In this document: positions 1-9,342 of the stretch, piece after piece
How positions within the stretch are numbered: the stretch's first letter is position 1
Layout: every line of letters begins with the position of its first letter
Source of the DNA: Duganella sp. BJB476
Lineage (GTDB): Bacteria > Pseudomonadota > Gammaproteobacteria > Burkholderiales > Burkholderiaceae_D
Reading direction: 5' to 3'
Length of the DNA stretch: 64,000 nucleotides
Assembly: GCF_003416895.1 (NCBI RefSeq)
Contig: NZ_QVIO01000001.1
Coordinates: 248,001 to 312,000, forward strand
Position numbers and translations under genes: made by a program
Notes under the pieces: model-generated
What the model saw: the letters and a program-made list of their open reading frames with translations, nothing else
Databases searched by the model: none
Told to the model about the DNA's origin: nothing

Positions 1-708
1 GCCGAGGAAGCGGCCGCCGTGCAAGGTCCATATCTGGCGCTGGCTGCGGCGCTGCTGGCACTGGCCATCCTGTTCGCGCTGGTGCGCCTGCCGAAGATGA
101 CCCACGCGGAAGAGGAGGCCGGCGTTATCTCCGCCGTCGAGAAATCCGTGCTGGCGCATCGCCACCTGGTGCTGGGCGCGATCGGCATCTTCCTGTATGT
201 GGGCGGAGAAGTCAGCATCGGCAGCTTCCTGATTAACTTCCTCGGCGAGTCGAATGTCGCCAGCCTGCCGGCCGGCGCCGCCGCGCACTACGTCAGCTAC
301 TACTGGGGCGGCGCCATGATCGGCCGCTTCATCGGCTTCGGCGTGATGCGCTATGTCAGCCCGGGCAAGGCGCTGGCCTTCAACTCGGCGGCGTCCATCG
401 CGCTGATCCTGGCCGCCATCTTCGGCAGCGGCGCGGTCGCCATGTGGAGCATCATCGCGGTCGGCCTGTTCAACTCCATCATGTTCCCGACCATCTTCAG
501 CATGGCGCTGCACAAGCTGGGCAAGCAGACCGGCCAAGGCTCAGGCATTCTGTGCATGGCCATCGTCGGCGGCGCGGTCGTGCCTTTCGCTCAGGGCTTG
601 CTGGCTGACTCCATTGGCCTGCAATGGTCGTTTTTCGTGCCGGCTGCCTGCTACACCTTTATCCTTTACTTCGGCGTGAAGTATGCCAGCATGTACTCGA
701 CGAAATAG
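1..708 (+). CDS. Sugar MFS permease, FucP/NagP-like (C-terminal part)
   Basis: The 5' end lies outside the window; the frame is open from base 1, so the GTG at 19 is probably internal. The visible ~235 residues are mostly hydrophobic helices of a major facilitator permease. The stretch after the central loop (LGAIGIFLYVGGEVSIGSFL) and the LNSIMFPTIF-like segment resemble the fucose/glucose-galactose porter branch, which includes the GlcNAc permease NagP of other proteobacteria. It would carry a sugar with protons across the inner membrane. It ends 3 bases before the GH5 gene, and glycan enzymes and a nagX-like gene follow, which fits uptake of an amino sugar or neutral hexose. The substrate is inferred from context only. 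Confidence 0.8.
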   Translation, partial: AEEAAAVQGPYLALAAALLALAILFALVRLPKMTHAEEEAGVISAVEKSVLAHRHLVLGAIGIFLYVGGEVSIGSFLINFLGESNVASLPAGAAAHYVSYYWGGAMIGRFIGFGVMRYVSPGKALAFNSAASIALILAAIFGSGAVAMWSIIAVGLFNSIMFPTIFSMALHKLGKQTGQGSGILCMAIVGGAVVPFAQGLLADSIGLQWSFFVPAACYTFILYFGVKYASMYSTK

Positions 709-711
709 ATC

Positions 712-2067
712 ATGAAACGACTATTTAAATTCTGCGTCGCCGCGCTGATGGTGAGCGCCTGCGGCATGGTAGGCGCGGCCGGCAAGGCCGATTTCGTCAG
801 CGTCAAGAAGACGCACTTTAACCGCAAGGGGCAGGCCTACTATATCGTCGGCGCCAACTTCTGGTACGGCGGCTACCTCGGCGTGGCCAGCGGCGTGGGC
901 GAGCGTTCCCGCCTGCTGAAGGAGTTGGACAATATGCATGCGCTGGGCATCAATAACCTGCGCGTGCTGGCCGTGTCGGAAAAGACGGATATGAAGAGCG
1001 CAGTCAGTCCCGCGACGACGGCGGCGCCGGGCCAGTATGACGAGGAGTTGCTGGTCGGCCTGGACTTCCTGATGGCGGAAGTCGCCAAGCGCGATATGAC
1101 GGCGGTGCTTTACCTGAACAACTTCTGGCAATGGTCCGGCGGCATGACGCAGTACCTGAACTGGTTCGAAGGCACGCCGGCGCTGGACCCGAACGTCACC
1201 AAGGACTTCGACGGCTTCCTGACGAGCACCGCCGCCTTCTATCGCAGCGCTGCCGCGCAGGCCGAGTACCGCAACGTGATCGCCAGTATCGTCAAGCGCG
1301 TCAACACGGTCACCGGCAAGCCATACTCCGAGGACGCCAGCATCATGGCGTGGCAGCTGGCGAACGAGCCGCGTCCGGGCACCAGCCAGGTCACGCCGAA
1401 GGAAAGGGCGGTCTACGTCAAATGGATAGACGAGACGGCAGGCTACATTCATAGCCTGGACAAGAACCACATGGTCAGCAGCGGCAGCGAAGGCGTGGTC
1501 GGCTCGGCGCAGGACGCGCAGCTCTACCTGGACGCGCACCGCACCAGCAATATCGACTACCTGACCTATCACCTGTGGCCCAAGAACTGGGGCTGGTTCG
1601 ATTCGAAGAACCCCACCGGCAGCTGGGACGGCGCCATTGCCAAGAGCCGCGACTACCTGAACACGCACATCGAACTGGCGAAGAAGTTGAACAAGCCTAT
1701 CGTGCTGGAAGAGTTCGGGCTGGACCGCGACGGTCCATCGTTCAGCATCAAGGCCACCACCAAGATCCGCGACCGCTACTACCGCGAAGTCTTCGACGTC
1801 ATCTACCAGCGCGCTAGCAAAGGCGATCCGATCGCGGGCTTCAATTTCTGGGCATGGGGTGGCGCAGGCCGCGCTGCCAACGCGGATTACTGGTGGAAGC
1901 CGGGGAACGACTTCGTCGGCGACCCGCCGCAAGAAGAGCAGGGCCTGTACTCGGTATTCGATTCCGACGTCGGCTCGCTGCTGTTAATTAAGGAATACGC
2001 TGACCGCCTGCACGGCATCTGCCGCATTCCAACAACAAGCTCACAGGCTTTTTGTAAAGTTATGTAA
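712..2067 (+). CDS. Glycoside hydrolase family 5, mannanase-like
   Basis: 451 residues with an N-terminal export signal; VSAC at about residues 14-17 could be a lipobox, so it may be a lipoprotein rather than freely secreted. The body is a GH5 barrel of the type seen in endo-beta-1,4-mannanases: WQLANEPRPG at 214-223 supplies the acid/base Glu219, and VLEEFGLDRDG from 331 supplies the nucleophile (Glu334, the residue before FG). It probably cleaves beta-mannosidic links; a cellulase or an N-glycan-core beta-mannosidase are alternatives within the family. It begins 3 bases after the sugar permease stop, suggesting one transcript. The stop codon falls inside the first copy of a direct-repeat motif. 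Confidence 0.82.
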   Translation: MKRLFKFCVAALMVSACGMVGAAGKADFVSVKKTHFNRKGQAYYIVGANFWYGGYLGVASGVGERSRLLKELDNMHALGINNLRVLAVSEKTDMKSAVSPATTAAPGQYDEELLVGLDFLMAEVAKRDMTAVLYLNNFWQWSGGMTQYLNWFEGTPALDPNVTKDFDGFLTSTAAFYRSAAAQAEYRNVIASIVKRVNTVTGKPYSEDASIMAWQLANEPRPGTSQVTPKERAVYVKWIDETAGYIHSLDKNHMVSSGSEGVVGSAQDAQLYLDAHRTSNIDYLTYHLWPKNWGWFDSKNPTGSWDGAIAKSRDYLNTHIELAKKLNKPIVLEEFGLDRDGPSFSIKATTKIRDRYYREVFDVIYQRASKGDPIAGFNFWAWGGAGRAANADYWWKPGNDFVGDPPQEEQGLYSVFDSDVGSLLLIKEYADRLHGICRIPTTSSQAFCKVM

Positions 2068-2153
2068 GCATTTCTTACGAAGCCTTGCAGGGCGGGGGCG
2101 TTGTCCCCGCCATATCCCCTTCGCGTTCCCATCGGCAGTAAGGAAATGTAATG
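2049..2153 (+). promoter_or_regulatory. Two direct-repeat operator candidates upstream of the ABC importer
   Basis: TGTAA at 2053-2057 is repeated as TGTAA at 2063-2067, and AGTAA at 2137-2141 as TGTAA at 2147-2151; both pairs have a 10-bp period. A GC-rich hairpin (2091-2111) lies between them. The same layout recurs before the nagX-like gene (18284-18362). Direct repeats spaced by about one helical turn are typical of OmpR/PhoB-family regulators, and one is encoded at 16090. Assignment to that regulator is inference. Confidence 0.5.
2091..2111 (+). terminator. Hairpin after the GH5 gene
   Basis: GGCGGGG at 2091-2097 pairs with CCCCGCC at 2105-2111 around a 7-base loop. No T-run follows, so it is at best a weak terminator or an mRNA end-stabiliser. 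Confidence 0.4.
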
Positions 2154-2299
2154 CAATAGTCCCGCGCTGAAAATTTATATCAATGAATTCAACGGCTTAG
2201 CTGGTTGGTTCTGTAAGGCAATCCACTCGCCTGTCACAGAAAAGCCGATGCTAGAATAAATTCATCGTTGTAAATAAAGCCATGCAAAGGGACTCATAC

Positions 2300-3550
2300 A
2301 TGCAAGTACGCCGGATTGTTCGCCACGCTCTGTTGATCGCCATGTTCTCCGCCCAGGCCTCCCAGGCCGGCACCCTGGTGATCGAAAGCTGGCGCGTCGA
2401 CGATAAGACGCTGTGGGAAAAAGTACTGCTGCCGGCCTTCGAAAAGAGCAATCCCGGCATCGAAGTCAAATTCGCGCCGACCGCACCCACCGAGTACGAC
2501 TCCAGCCTGGCCGCGCGCCTGGCTGGCGGCACCGCCGGCGACCTGATAGCCTGCCGTCCGTTCGATGTCTCGCTGTCGCTGTACAAGAAGGGTCATCTGG
2601 AGAAGCTGGACGGCAAGCCGGGCATGCAGAACTTCGCGCCCACGTCGACGGTGGCCTGGCAGACCGACGACGGCAAGGACACCTTCTGCATGCCGGTGGC
2701 CTCGGTGATCCACGGCTTCTTATACAACAAGAAGATCTTCAAGAAGCTGAACCTGCAACCGCCGAAGACCGTCGATGAATTCTTCGCCGTGCTGGAGGCG
2801 CTGAAGAAGGGCGGCGTCGCGCCGCTGGCGCTGGGCACGGCCGACCAGTGGGAATCGAGCCAAATGGTTTATACCAATATCGGCCCGAACTTCTGGCATG
2901 GCGAGGAAGGCCGCAAGGCGCTGATCTCCGGCAAAGCCAAATTGACCGACGCACCGTTCGTCGAGGCGCTGCAGTTCGAGCAGAAGATGGGCACTTATCT
3001 CAGCAAGGGCGCCAGCGCCCAAACCTACGGCGACAGCCAGAACCAGTTCGCGCTGGGCCGCGCCGCGATCTATCCAACCGGCTCCTGGGACATCTCGTAC
3101 TTCGGCCAGACGCCGGGCCTGGAGCTGGGCGCGTTTGCGCCGCCGGTGCGCAAGGCCGGCGATCCATGCTTCATCTCCGACCACATGGACATCGGCATCG
3201 GCGTCAACAAAAAATCCCGCAACAAGGAAGACGCCTACAAATTCCTGGCCTGGGTGGGCTCGCAGGAATTCGCGGACATCTACACCAATCGCGTGACCGG
3301 ATTCTTCTCACTGTCCAATCACCTGATCGCGGTGCGCGATCCGGTGGCCAAGCAGATGGCGGAATGGCGCGGCAGTTGCGCGTCGACGATACGCTTCAAC
3401 GCCCAGGTGCTCAATCGCGGGCAGCCCAGCATGGAAAGCGAATTGTGGAACGTGAACGCGCAGGTATTGAACGGCAAGCTGGCGCCCAAGGATGCCGCGA
3501 CCAAGCTGCAAAACGGTTTTGCGAAGTGGTACAAGCCACAGCAAAAGTAG
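2300..3550 (+). CDS. Sugar ABC transporter substrate-binding protein (CUT1)
   Basis: 416 residues from the ATG at 2300, chosen over the ATG at 2282 because AAAGGGA lies 7 bases before it and the protein then opens with a clean signal peptide (MQVRRIVRHALLIAMFSAQASQA). The mature part resembles MalE/MsmE-type extracellular solute-binding proteins: TLVIESWRVDD strand at the start, a FEKSNPGIEVKF-like second strand, and the late VNKKSRNKEDAYKFLAWVGS segment. It should bind an oligosaccharide in the periplasm and deliver it to the two permeases encoded downstream. A hairpin terminator separates it from them, which would let this component be made in excess. Confidence 0.88.
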   Translation: MQVRRIVRHALLIAMFSAQASQAGTLVIESWRVDDKTLWEKVLLPAFEKSNPGIEVKFAPTAPTEYDSSLAARLAGGTAGDLIACRPFDVSLSLYKKGHLEKLDGKPGMQNFAPTSTVAWQTDDGKDTFCMPVASVIHGFLYNKKIFKKLNLQPPKTVDEFFAVLEALKKGGVAPLALGTADQWESSQMVYTNIGPNFWHGEEGRKALISGKAKLTDAPFVEALQFEQKMGTYLSKGASAQTYGDSQNQFALGRAAIYPTGSWDISYFGQTPGLELGAFAPPVRKAGDPCFISDHMDIGIGVNKKSRNKEDAYKFLAWVGSQEFADIYTNRVTGFFSLSNHLIAVRDPVAKQMAEWRGSCASTIRFNAQVLNRGQPSMESELWNVNAQVLNGKLAPKDAATKLQNGFAKWYKPQQK

Positions 3551-3590
3551 TATCACACCAATCCCTCCCCCTGATTGTGTGATTCCTTTG

Positions 3591-3622
3591 GCCGGCGCCG
3601 GGCGCGGCGCCGGCTCTTTTTT
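3591..3622 (+). terminator. Intra-operon rho-independent terminator/attenuator
   Basis: A 9-bp stem GCCGGCGCC (3591-3599) / GGCGCCGGC (3606-3614) with a 6-base loop is followed by TC and six T's (3617-3622). It sits between the binding-protein gene and the first permease, where partial termination commonly sets an excess of binding protein over membrane components. Confidence 0.8.
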
Positions 3623-3643
3623 GCCCGAATTCTGGAGGCTTAC

Positions 3644-4570
3644 TTGAAACACGTGGTTAATACGGTGCGGCCCTGGCAGTTGCTGATGTTCCTGGCGCCG
3701 GCGGTGATCGTCTACTCCCTGTTTAGCGCGCTGCCGCTGGTGCAGACGCTGGCGCAGGGCTTCTTCAGCGCCGACGACAACGGCACGACGGTTTTCGTCG
3801 GCCTGGAAAACTTCCGCACCATCCTGCTCGATCCGGATTGGTCGGCGGGGTTCTGGAATGCGATGGCCAACAACGCCAAATTCTTCTGCATCCACATGCT
3901 GTTGCAGAACCCTGTCGGCCTGCTGCTGGCGACGCTGTTTAGTTTGAAAGGGCTGCGCGGCGCCCGTACCTACCGCACGCTGATCTTTTTGCCGACGCTG
4001 CTGTCGGTGGTGATCATCGGCTTTATCTGGCAGCTGATCCTGTCGCCGCTGTGGGGCGTGGGCGAGAAGCTGATGGGCTTTGCCGGCCTGGCTGACTGGT
4101 TCGCGCCGTGGATGGGGCAGGAGGAAACCGCACTGGCGACGCTGTCGATGATCTCGGTGTGGCAGTACATCGGCATGCCGATGATGCTGATCTACGCCGC
4201 GCTGCTGGCGGTGCCCGAGGAAATCGTCGAGGCGGCCCACGTGGAAGGCGCCAGCGCGCTGCGCATCTTCTGGCAGATCAAGCTGCCGCTGATCTACCCG
4301 ACACTAGGCCTGGTGACGATACTGACCTTTGTCGCCAACTTCAACGCCTTCGATCTGATCTACTCGATCAAGGGCGCGCTGGCCGGGCCGAATTATTCGA
4401 CCGATATCCTGGGCACGCTGTTCTACCGCACCTTCTTTGGCTATCAGGCGCAGGTCGGCAACGCCTACCTGGGTTCCGCCGTCGCCACGCTGATGTTCCT
4501 GGTGATCCTGGCCGGCGTGGGTGTCTATTTTGTCGGTGTCCAGCGCAGGCTGACCCGCTTTGCACTGTGA
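3644..4570 (+). CDS. Sugar ABC transporter permease, MalF-type
   Basis: 308 residues from a TTG start at 3644, preferred because GGAGG at 3634-3638 lies 5 bases upstream; the longer open frame back to 3575 runs through the terminator. It has about six membrane segments and the EAA-loop motif EEIVEAAHVEGASALRIFWQ that contacts the ATPase. With the next gene it forms the transmembrane channel of a CUT1 carbohydrate importer. The stop is 10 bases before the start of the second permease, so translation is likely coupled. Confidence 0.87.
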   Translation: MKHVVNTVRPWQLLMFLAPAVIVYSLFSALPLVQTLAQGFFSADDNGTTVFVGLENFRTILLDPDWSAGFWNAMANNAKFFCIHMLLQNPVGLLLATLFSLKGLRGARTYRTLIFLPTLLSVVIIGFIWQLILSPLWGVGEKLMGFAGLADWFAPWMGQEETALATLSMISVWQYIGMPMMLIYAALLAVPEEIVEAAHVEGASALRIFWQIKLPLIYPTLGLVTILTFVANFNAFDLIYSIKGALAGPNYSTDILGTLFYRTFFGYQAQVGNAYLGSAVATLMFLVILAGVGVYFVGVQRRLTRFAL

Positions 4571-4580
4571 GGGCCGCGCC

Positions 4581-5447
4581 ATGACCGCTATCGCCATGAA
4601 TCCACCCGTACCGCTGGCCAGCCGCTTCGACCTGGGCCGCCTGATGGTGCACGCGACGCTGATCGCCTACACCGTGCTGGCGCTGTTCCCGATCGCGCTG
4701 ATCCTGATTAACTCGGTCAAGAGCCGCGCCGCCATCTTCGACGATCCGCTGGCGCTGCCGACGATGGAGTCGCTGACCTTCATCGGCTTCCAGAAGGTCC
4801 TGGCCAGCACCAACTTCCTGCTTTACTTCGGCAACAGCCTGTATGTGACGCTGGTGGCGCTGCTGTGCATCGTGCTGTTCGGCGCCATGGCGGCGTGGGC
4901 GCTGTCGGAATACAGCTTCATGGGCAACCGTGTGCTGACGCTGTTCCTCGCCCTCGGCATCATGATCCCGATCCGCCTCGGCACGGTGTCGATACTGGAG
5001 TTGATGGTCAAGCTGGATCTGGTCAACACGCTGGCCGCGCTGATCCTGGTGTACACGGCGCAGGGCCTGCCGCTGGCGATCATGATCCTGTCCGAATTCA
5101 TGCGCCAGGTGCCGTCGGAGTTGAAGGACGCGGCCCGCTGCGACGGCGTCGGCGAAGTCCGCATCTTCTTCCAGGTGGTGCTGCCGCTGATACGGCCGGC
5201 GATTGCGACGGTGGCGGTGTTCACCATGATCCCGGCCTGGAACGATTTGTGGTTTCCGCTGATCATGGCGCCGTCCGACCGCACCAAGACCGTCACGCTG
5301 GGCGTGCAGCAGTTCATCGGCCAATACGTGACCGACTGGAATTCCGTGCTGGCGGCGCTGTCGCTGGCGGTGATTCCGATGCTGATCTTGTACGCGATCT
5401 TTTCGCGTCAATTGATCCGCGGCCTGACGGCCGGTGCGGTCAAGTAA
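4581..5447 (+). CDS. Sugar ABC transporter permease, MalG-type
   Basis: 288 residues from the ATG at 4581, which has GAGGG 7 bases upstream; the earlier ATG at 4560 overlaps the previous gene and has no ribosome site. It has about six membrane helices and an EAA loop (SELKDAARCDGVGEVRIFFQ), the MalG partner of the preceding permease. Order binding protein, MalF-like, MalG-like, MalK-like is the normal CUT1 layout. Substrate is not readable from sequence; the surrounding GH5, GH20 and GH18 genes suggest manno- or chito-oligosaccharides. Confidence 0.87.
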   Translation: MTAIAMNPPVPLASRFDLGRLMVHATLIAYTVLALFPIALILINSVKSRAAIFDDPLALPTMESLTFIGFQKVLASTNFLLYFGNSLYVTLVALLCIVLFGAMAAWALSEYSFMGNRVLTLFLALGIMIPIRLGTVSILELMVKLDLVNTLAALILVYTAQGLPLAIMILSEFMRQVPSELKDAARCDGVGEVRIFFQVVLPLIRPAIATVAVFTMIPAWNDLWFPLIMAPSDRTKTVTLGVQQFIGQYVTDWNSVLAALSLAVIPMLILYAIFSRQLIRGLTAGAVK

Positions 5448-5471
5448 CCCAACAACAGAAAGAGGAATGTA

Positions 5472-6611
<1,140 letters not shown>

Positions 6612-6650
6612 TATCAATGCGGTTCACATTTTTCAAACAAGGAGAATTGA

Positions 6651-9281
6651 ATGACTAAGCCGGTACTTAAGAAAAAACTACTACCTCACTTGATCGCACT
6701 GGCGCTGAGCGGGGGCTTTGCGCACCAGGTCTATGCAGCCGATCCAGTTGTGGCCGAAGCGGCTCAAACCAGCGAGGCTGCACCCGTTGGCGACACCGCA
6801 ACCGTCGAAGTGCGCGGCATCCGCGAACGCCTGAAGCGCAACCTGGCTGAGAAACGCGATTCCGGCAACGTCATCGACACCGTCACCGCCGAGGAAGTCG
6901 GCAAATTCCCGGACAAGAACGTGGCCGACTCGCTGCAACGCGTGCCGGGCATCTCCGTCGACCGCACCTGGGGTGAGGGCCGCGACATCTTCGTGCGCGG
7001 CACCGACAAGAACCTGAACCTGACCCAGTTGAACGGCCAGGCCGTCGCTTCCGGCTACTGGTGGAAGAACGATTCGCAAAGCCGCGGCTTCAACTACGAC
7101 ATCCTGGCTTCCGAACTGGTGGCGAGCATCGACGTGTATAAGAGTCCGTCGGCCGATCTGGACGAAGGCAGCATCGGCGGCCTGGTGATCGTCAAGACCC
7201 GCAAGCCCCTGCAACTGAAGCCTCTGGTGGCGCAGGTGTCGGTCGAGGAGACCTACAGCAAGCTGCCGAAGAAAACCGATCCGCAGATCTCCGGTTTGCT
7301 GAGCTGGACCAATGAGCAGAAAACCTTCGGCGCGCTGGTCGCCGTCAGCCGCCAGCAGCGCACCATGCGTCGCGACGGCCTGGAAAACTTCACCGACTCG
7401 ACCAAGTACAACATCGTCGACCAGAACGGCGTCGTCACGCCGGGCGCTTATGCGTCGTGGGGCGGCGGCTCGGCGATCTTCCGTCAGGACCGCAAACGCA
7501 CCACCGGCGACATCACCCTGCAAGCCCGCCCGAACGCCAACACCGACATCTCGCTGAACTACATGAACTCGGATATGAGCATGGACAACAGCAACCAGAA
7601 CTACCTGTGGGAAGCGGGCGGCCTGGCGGATGCGAAGGGCAATATCGCCGTCACCAATCCGAAGTTCATCACCACCTCCGACGGCACCAAGGCGCTGGTC
7701 GGCGGCACCGTCGGCCCGACGGGTGGCGTATCGTTCGAGCCTATCTTCCGCCAGTCCTACATCAAGTCGGAAGTGCTGGACCTGGAAGGCACCTACGATG
7801 CCGACAACTGGAAATTCCACGGCCAGGCCGGCACCACCAAGGGCTCGGGCGGCAGCGACCATGACCGCAACTTCTGGTTCGTCGGGAATACCCGCACCAC
7901 CTTCAACATCGCGCCGGACACGTATGAGGTCAAGTACCAGGACATCAATCCGCTCGACCCGAGCAAGCTGACGCTGCAAAGCTCGCGCGACTGGATCCGC
8001 CGCATGGAGACCAAGGAAAACTATGCGCAGGGTGATTTGACGCTGGACGTGAACAATGGCTTCTTCAAATCGATCAAGGTCGGCGCCAAGTTCCGCGACA
8101 CCACGGTGCAGAACCACCGTACGATTGGCACCGACGGTCCTGGCAATCCAGGCTGGCAGTCGTTCTCGCTGGCCGACCTGTCGACCGGCGCTTCGCCTCT
8201 GCTGAGCCAGAAGGCCGCCAATCCGGGCTCGCTGACGCAGTACGCATGGGTGGATGATGGCCTGGCCTACTCCAAGGGCTTCCCTATGTACGACAAGGGC
8301 ATGGTCTATGCGGAAGCGAAGGGCGAGTACTACAAGATCAAGGAAAAGATCTATGCGACCTATGCGCGCGCGGACTTCGCCACTGGCCAATGGCGTGGCG
8401 ACTTCGGCGCCCGTATCGTCAAGACCGACCAGAACTCGGAGGCGTACCAGGACCTGACCGGCACCGGAAACTACACGCTGGCCAACGTCAGCCGCAGCTA
8501 CACCGACGTGCTGCCCAACCTGAACGCGGTCTACACCGTCAGCAAGGAACTGCTGGTGCGCGGTGCCGTGGCGCGTGTGATGGCGCGTAACACCTACAGC
8601 GATTTGAGCGCCAGTACGGAAGTCAGCGGCACCACCAACGCCGCGACCTCCGGCAATCCGCTGCTCAAGCCTTACCACGCCAACCAGGCGGAACTCGGCG
8701 CCGAGTGGTACTACGCCGATGCGTCGCTGCTGTCGGCTACCGTGTTCGCTAAAAAGCTGGATACCTTCATCTACACGCAGACGGCGACGGAGAACGTTGG
8801 TGGCGTGATGCGTCCGGTCACCCGTCCGTACAACGCCAACAACGGCGAAACGGTCAACGGCCTGGAACTGCAATGGCAGCAAGCGTTCAGCAGCGGCTTC
8901 GGCGCCATCGTCAACTACACCTATACCGACGCCAAGACCGGCGCCAACGCGGCTGGCGTGAAGCTGAACGTGGTGGGCAACTCGCGCAACCAGGCCAATA
9001 TCACCGGCTTCTTCGAGAAGAACGGTTACAGCGCGCGGCTGTCGTACAACTACCGCTCCAAGGCTTACGGTGCGCTGGATGAAGGTGGCCAGGACGTGAC
9101 CAGCGCCTACGGCCAGTGGGATGCGTCGGCCAGCTGGGATATCACACCGAAGATCAGCCTGTACCTGACGGCGGTGAACATCACCAATGAAGTCATCCGT
9201 ACCAATACGACCGACGGCTTGCCGGTGGGCGTGTATGAAAACGGCGCGCGTTACAGCGTTGGCTTGAAAGCCAAGTTCTAA
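6651..9281 (+). CDS. TonB-dependent receptor (carbohydrate type)
   Basis: 876 residues, start supported by AAGGAG 7 bases upstream. An export signal (ends near VYAAD) precedes a plug domain with VADSLQRVPGISVDR and GGLVIVKTRKPL, followed by a long beta-barrel ending in an aromatic-rich strand with a terminal Phe (GLKAKF). The plug wording (VTAEEVGKFPDKNVADSLQR) is that of the Xanthomonas/Caulobacter-type receptors often linked to glycan uptake. It would import oligosaccharides across the outer membrane using TonB-ExbBD energy; no tonB or exbBD gene is in the window. It lies 39 bases after the ATPase gene, so it may share the ABC operon's transcript. Confidence 0.88.
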   Translation: MTKPVLKKKLLPHLIALALSGGFAHQVYAADPVVAEAAQTSEAAPVGDTATVEVRGIRERLKRNLAEKRDSGNVIDTVTAEEVGKFPDKNVADSLQRVPGISVDRTWGEGRDIFVRGTDKNLNLTQLNGQAVASGYWWKNDSQSRGFNYDILASELVASIDVYKSPSADLDEGSIGGLVIVKTRKPLQLKPLVAQVSVEETYSKLPKKTDPQISGLLSWTNEQKTFGALVAVSRQQRTMRRDGLENFTDSTKYNIVDQNGVVTPGAYASWGGGSAIFRQDRKRTTGDITLQARPNANTDISLNYMNSDMSMDNSNQNYLWEAGGLADAKGNIAVTNPKFITTSDGTKALVGGTVGPTGGVSFEPIFRQSYIKSEVLDLEGTYDADNWKFHGQAGTTKGSGGSDHDRNFWFVGNTRTTFNIAPDTYEVKYQDINPLDPSKLTLQSSRDWIRRMETKENYAQGDLTLDVNNGFFKSIKVGAKFRDTTVQNHRTIGTDGPGNPGWQSFSLADLSTGASPLLSQKAANPGSLTQYAWVDDGLAYSKGFPMYDKGMVYAEAKGEYYKIKEKIYATYARADFATGQWRGDFGARIVKTDQNSEAYQDLTGTGNYTLANVSRSYTDVLPNLNAVYTVSKELLVRGAVARVMARNTYSDLSASTEVSGTTNAATSGNPLLKPYHANQAELGAEWYYADASLLSATVFAKKLDTFIYTQTATENVGGVMRPVTRPYNANNGETVNGLELQWQQAFSSGFGAIVNYTYTDAKTGANAAGVKLNVVGNSRNQANITGFFEKNGYSARLSYNYRSKAYGALDEGGQDVTSAYGQWDASASWDITPKISLYLTAVNITNEVIRTNTTDGLPVGVYENGARYSVGLKAKF

Positions 9282-9342
9282 AAAGCTGAACGCAGTACCT
9301 TGCTGGTGGCGAGATAAATAACGTTTGATCGGGAGAGTAATG

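Noticed and set aside
721..1932. 403-residue open frame on the - strand opposite the GH5 gene
   Set aside because: It is an antisense shadow: high GC at third positions keeps the reverse frame open. The protein is Arg/Val/Gln-rich low complexity with no recognisable motif, whereas the + strand frame has a signal peptide and GH5 catalytic residues.
6681..8882. 733-residue open frame on the - strand
   Set aside because: Mirror of the TonB-dependent receptor gene; no ribosome site and no domain. The same applies to the long reverse frames opposite nuoG (29849-32194), nuoL (34986-36992) and nuoM (37039-38607).
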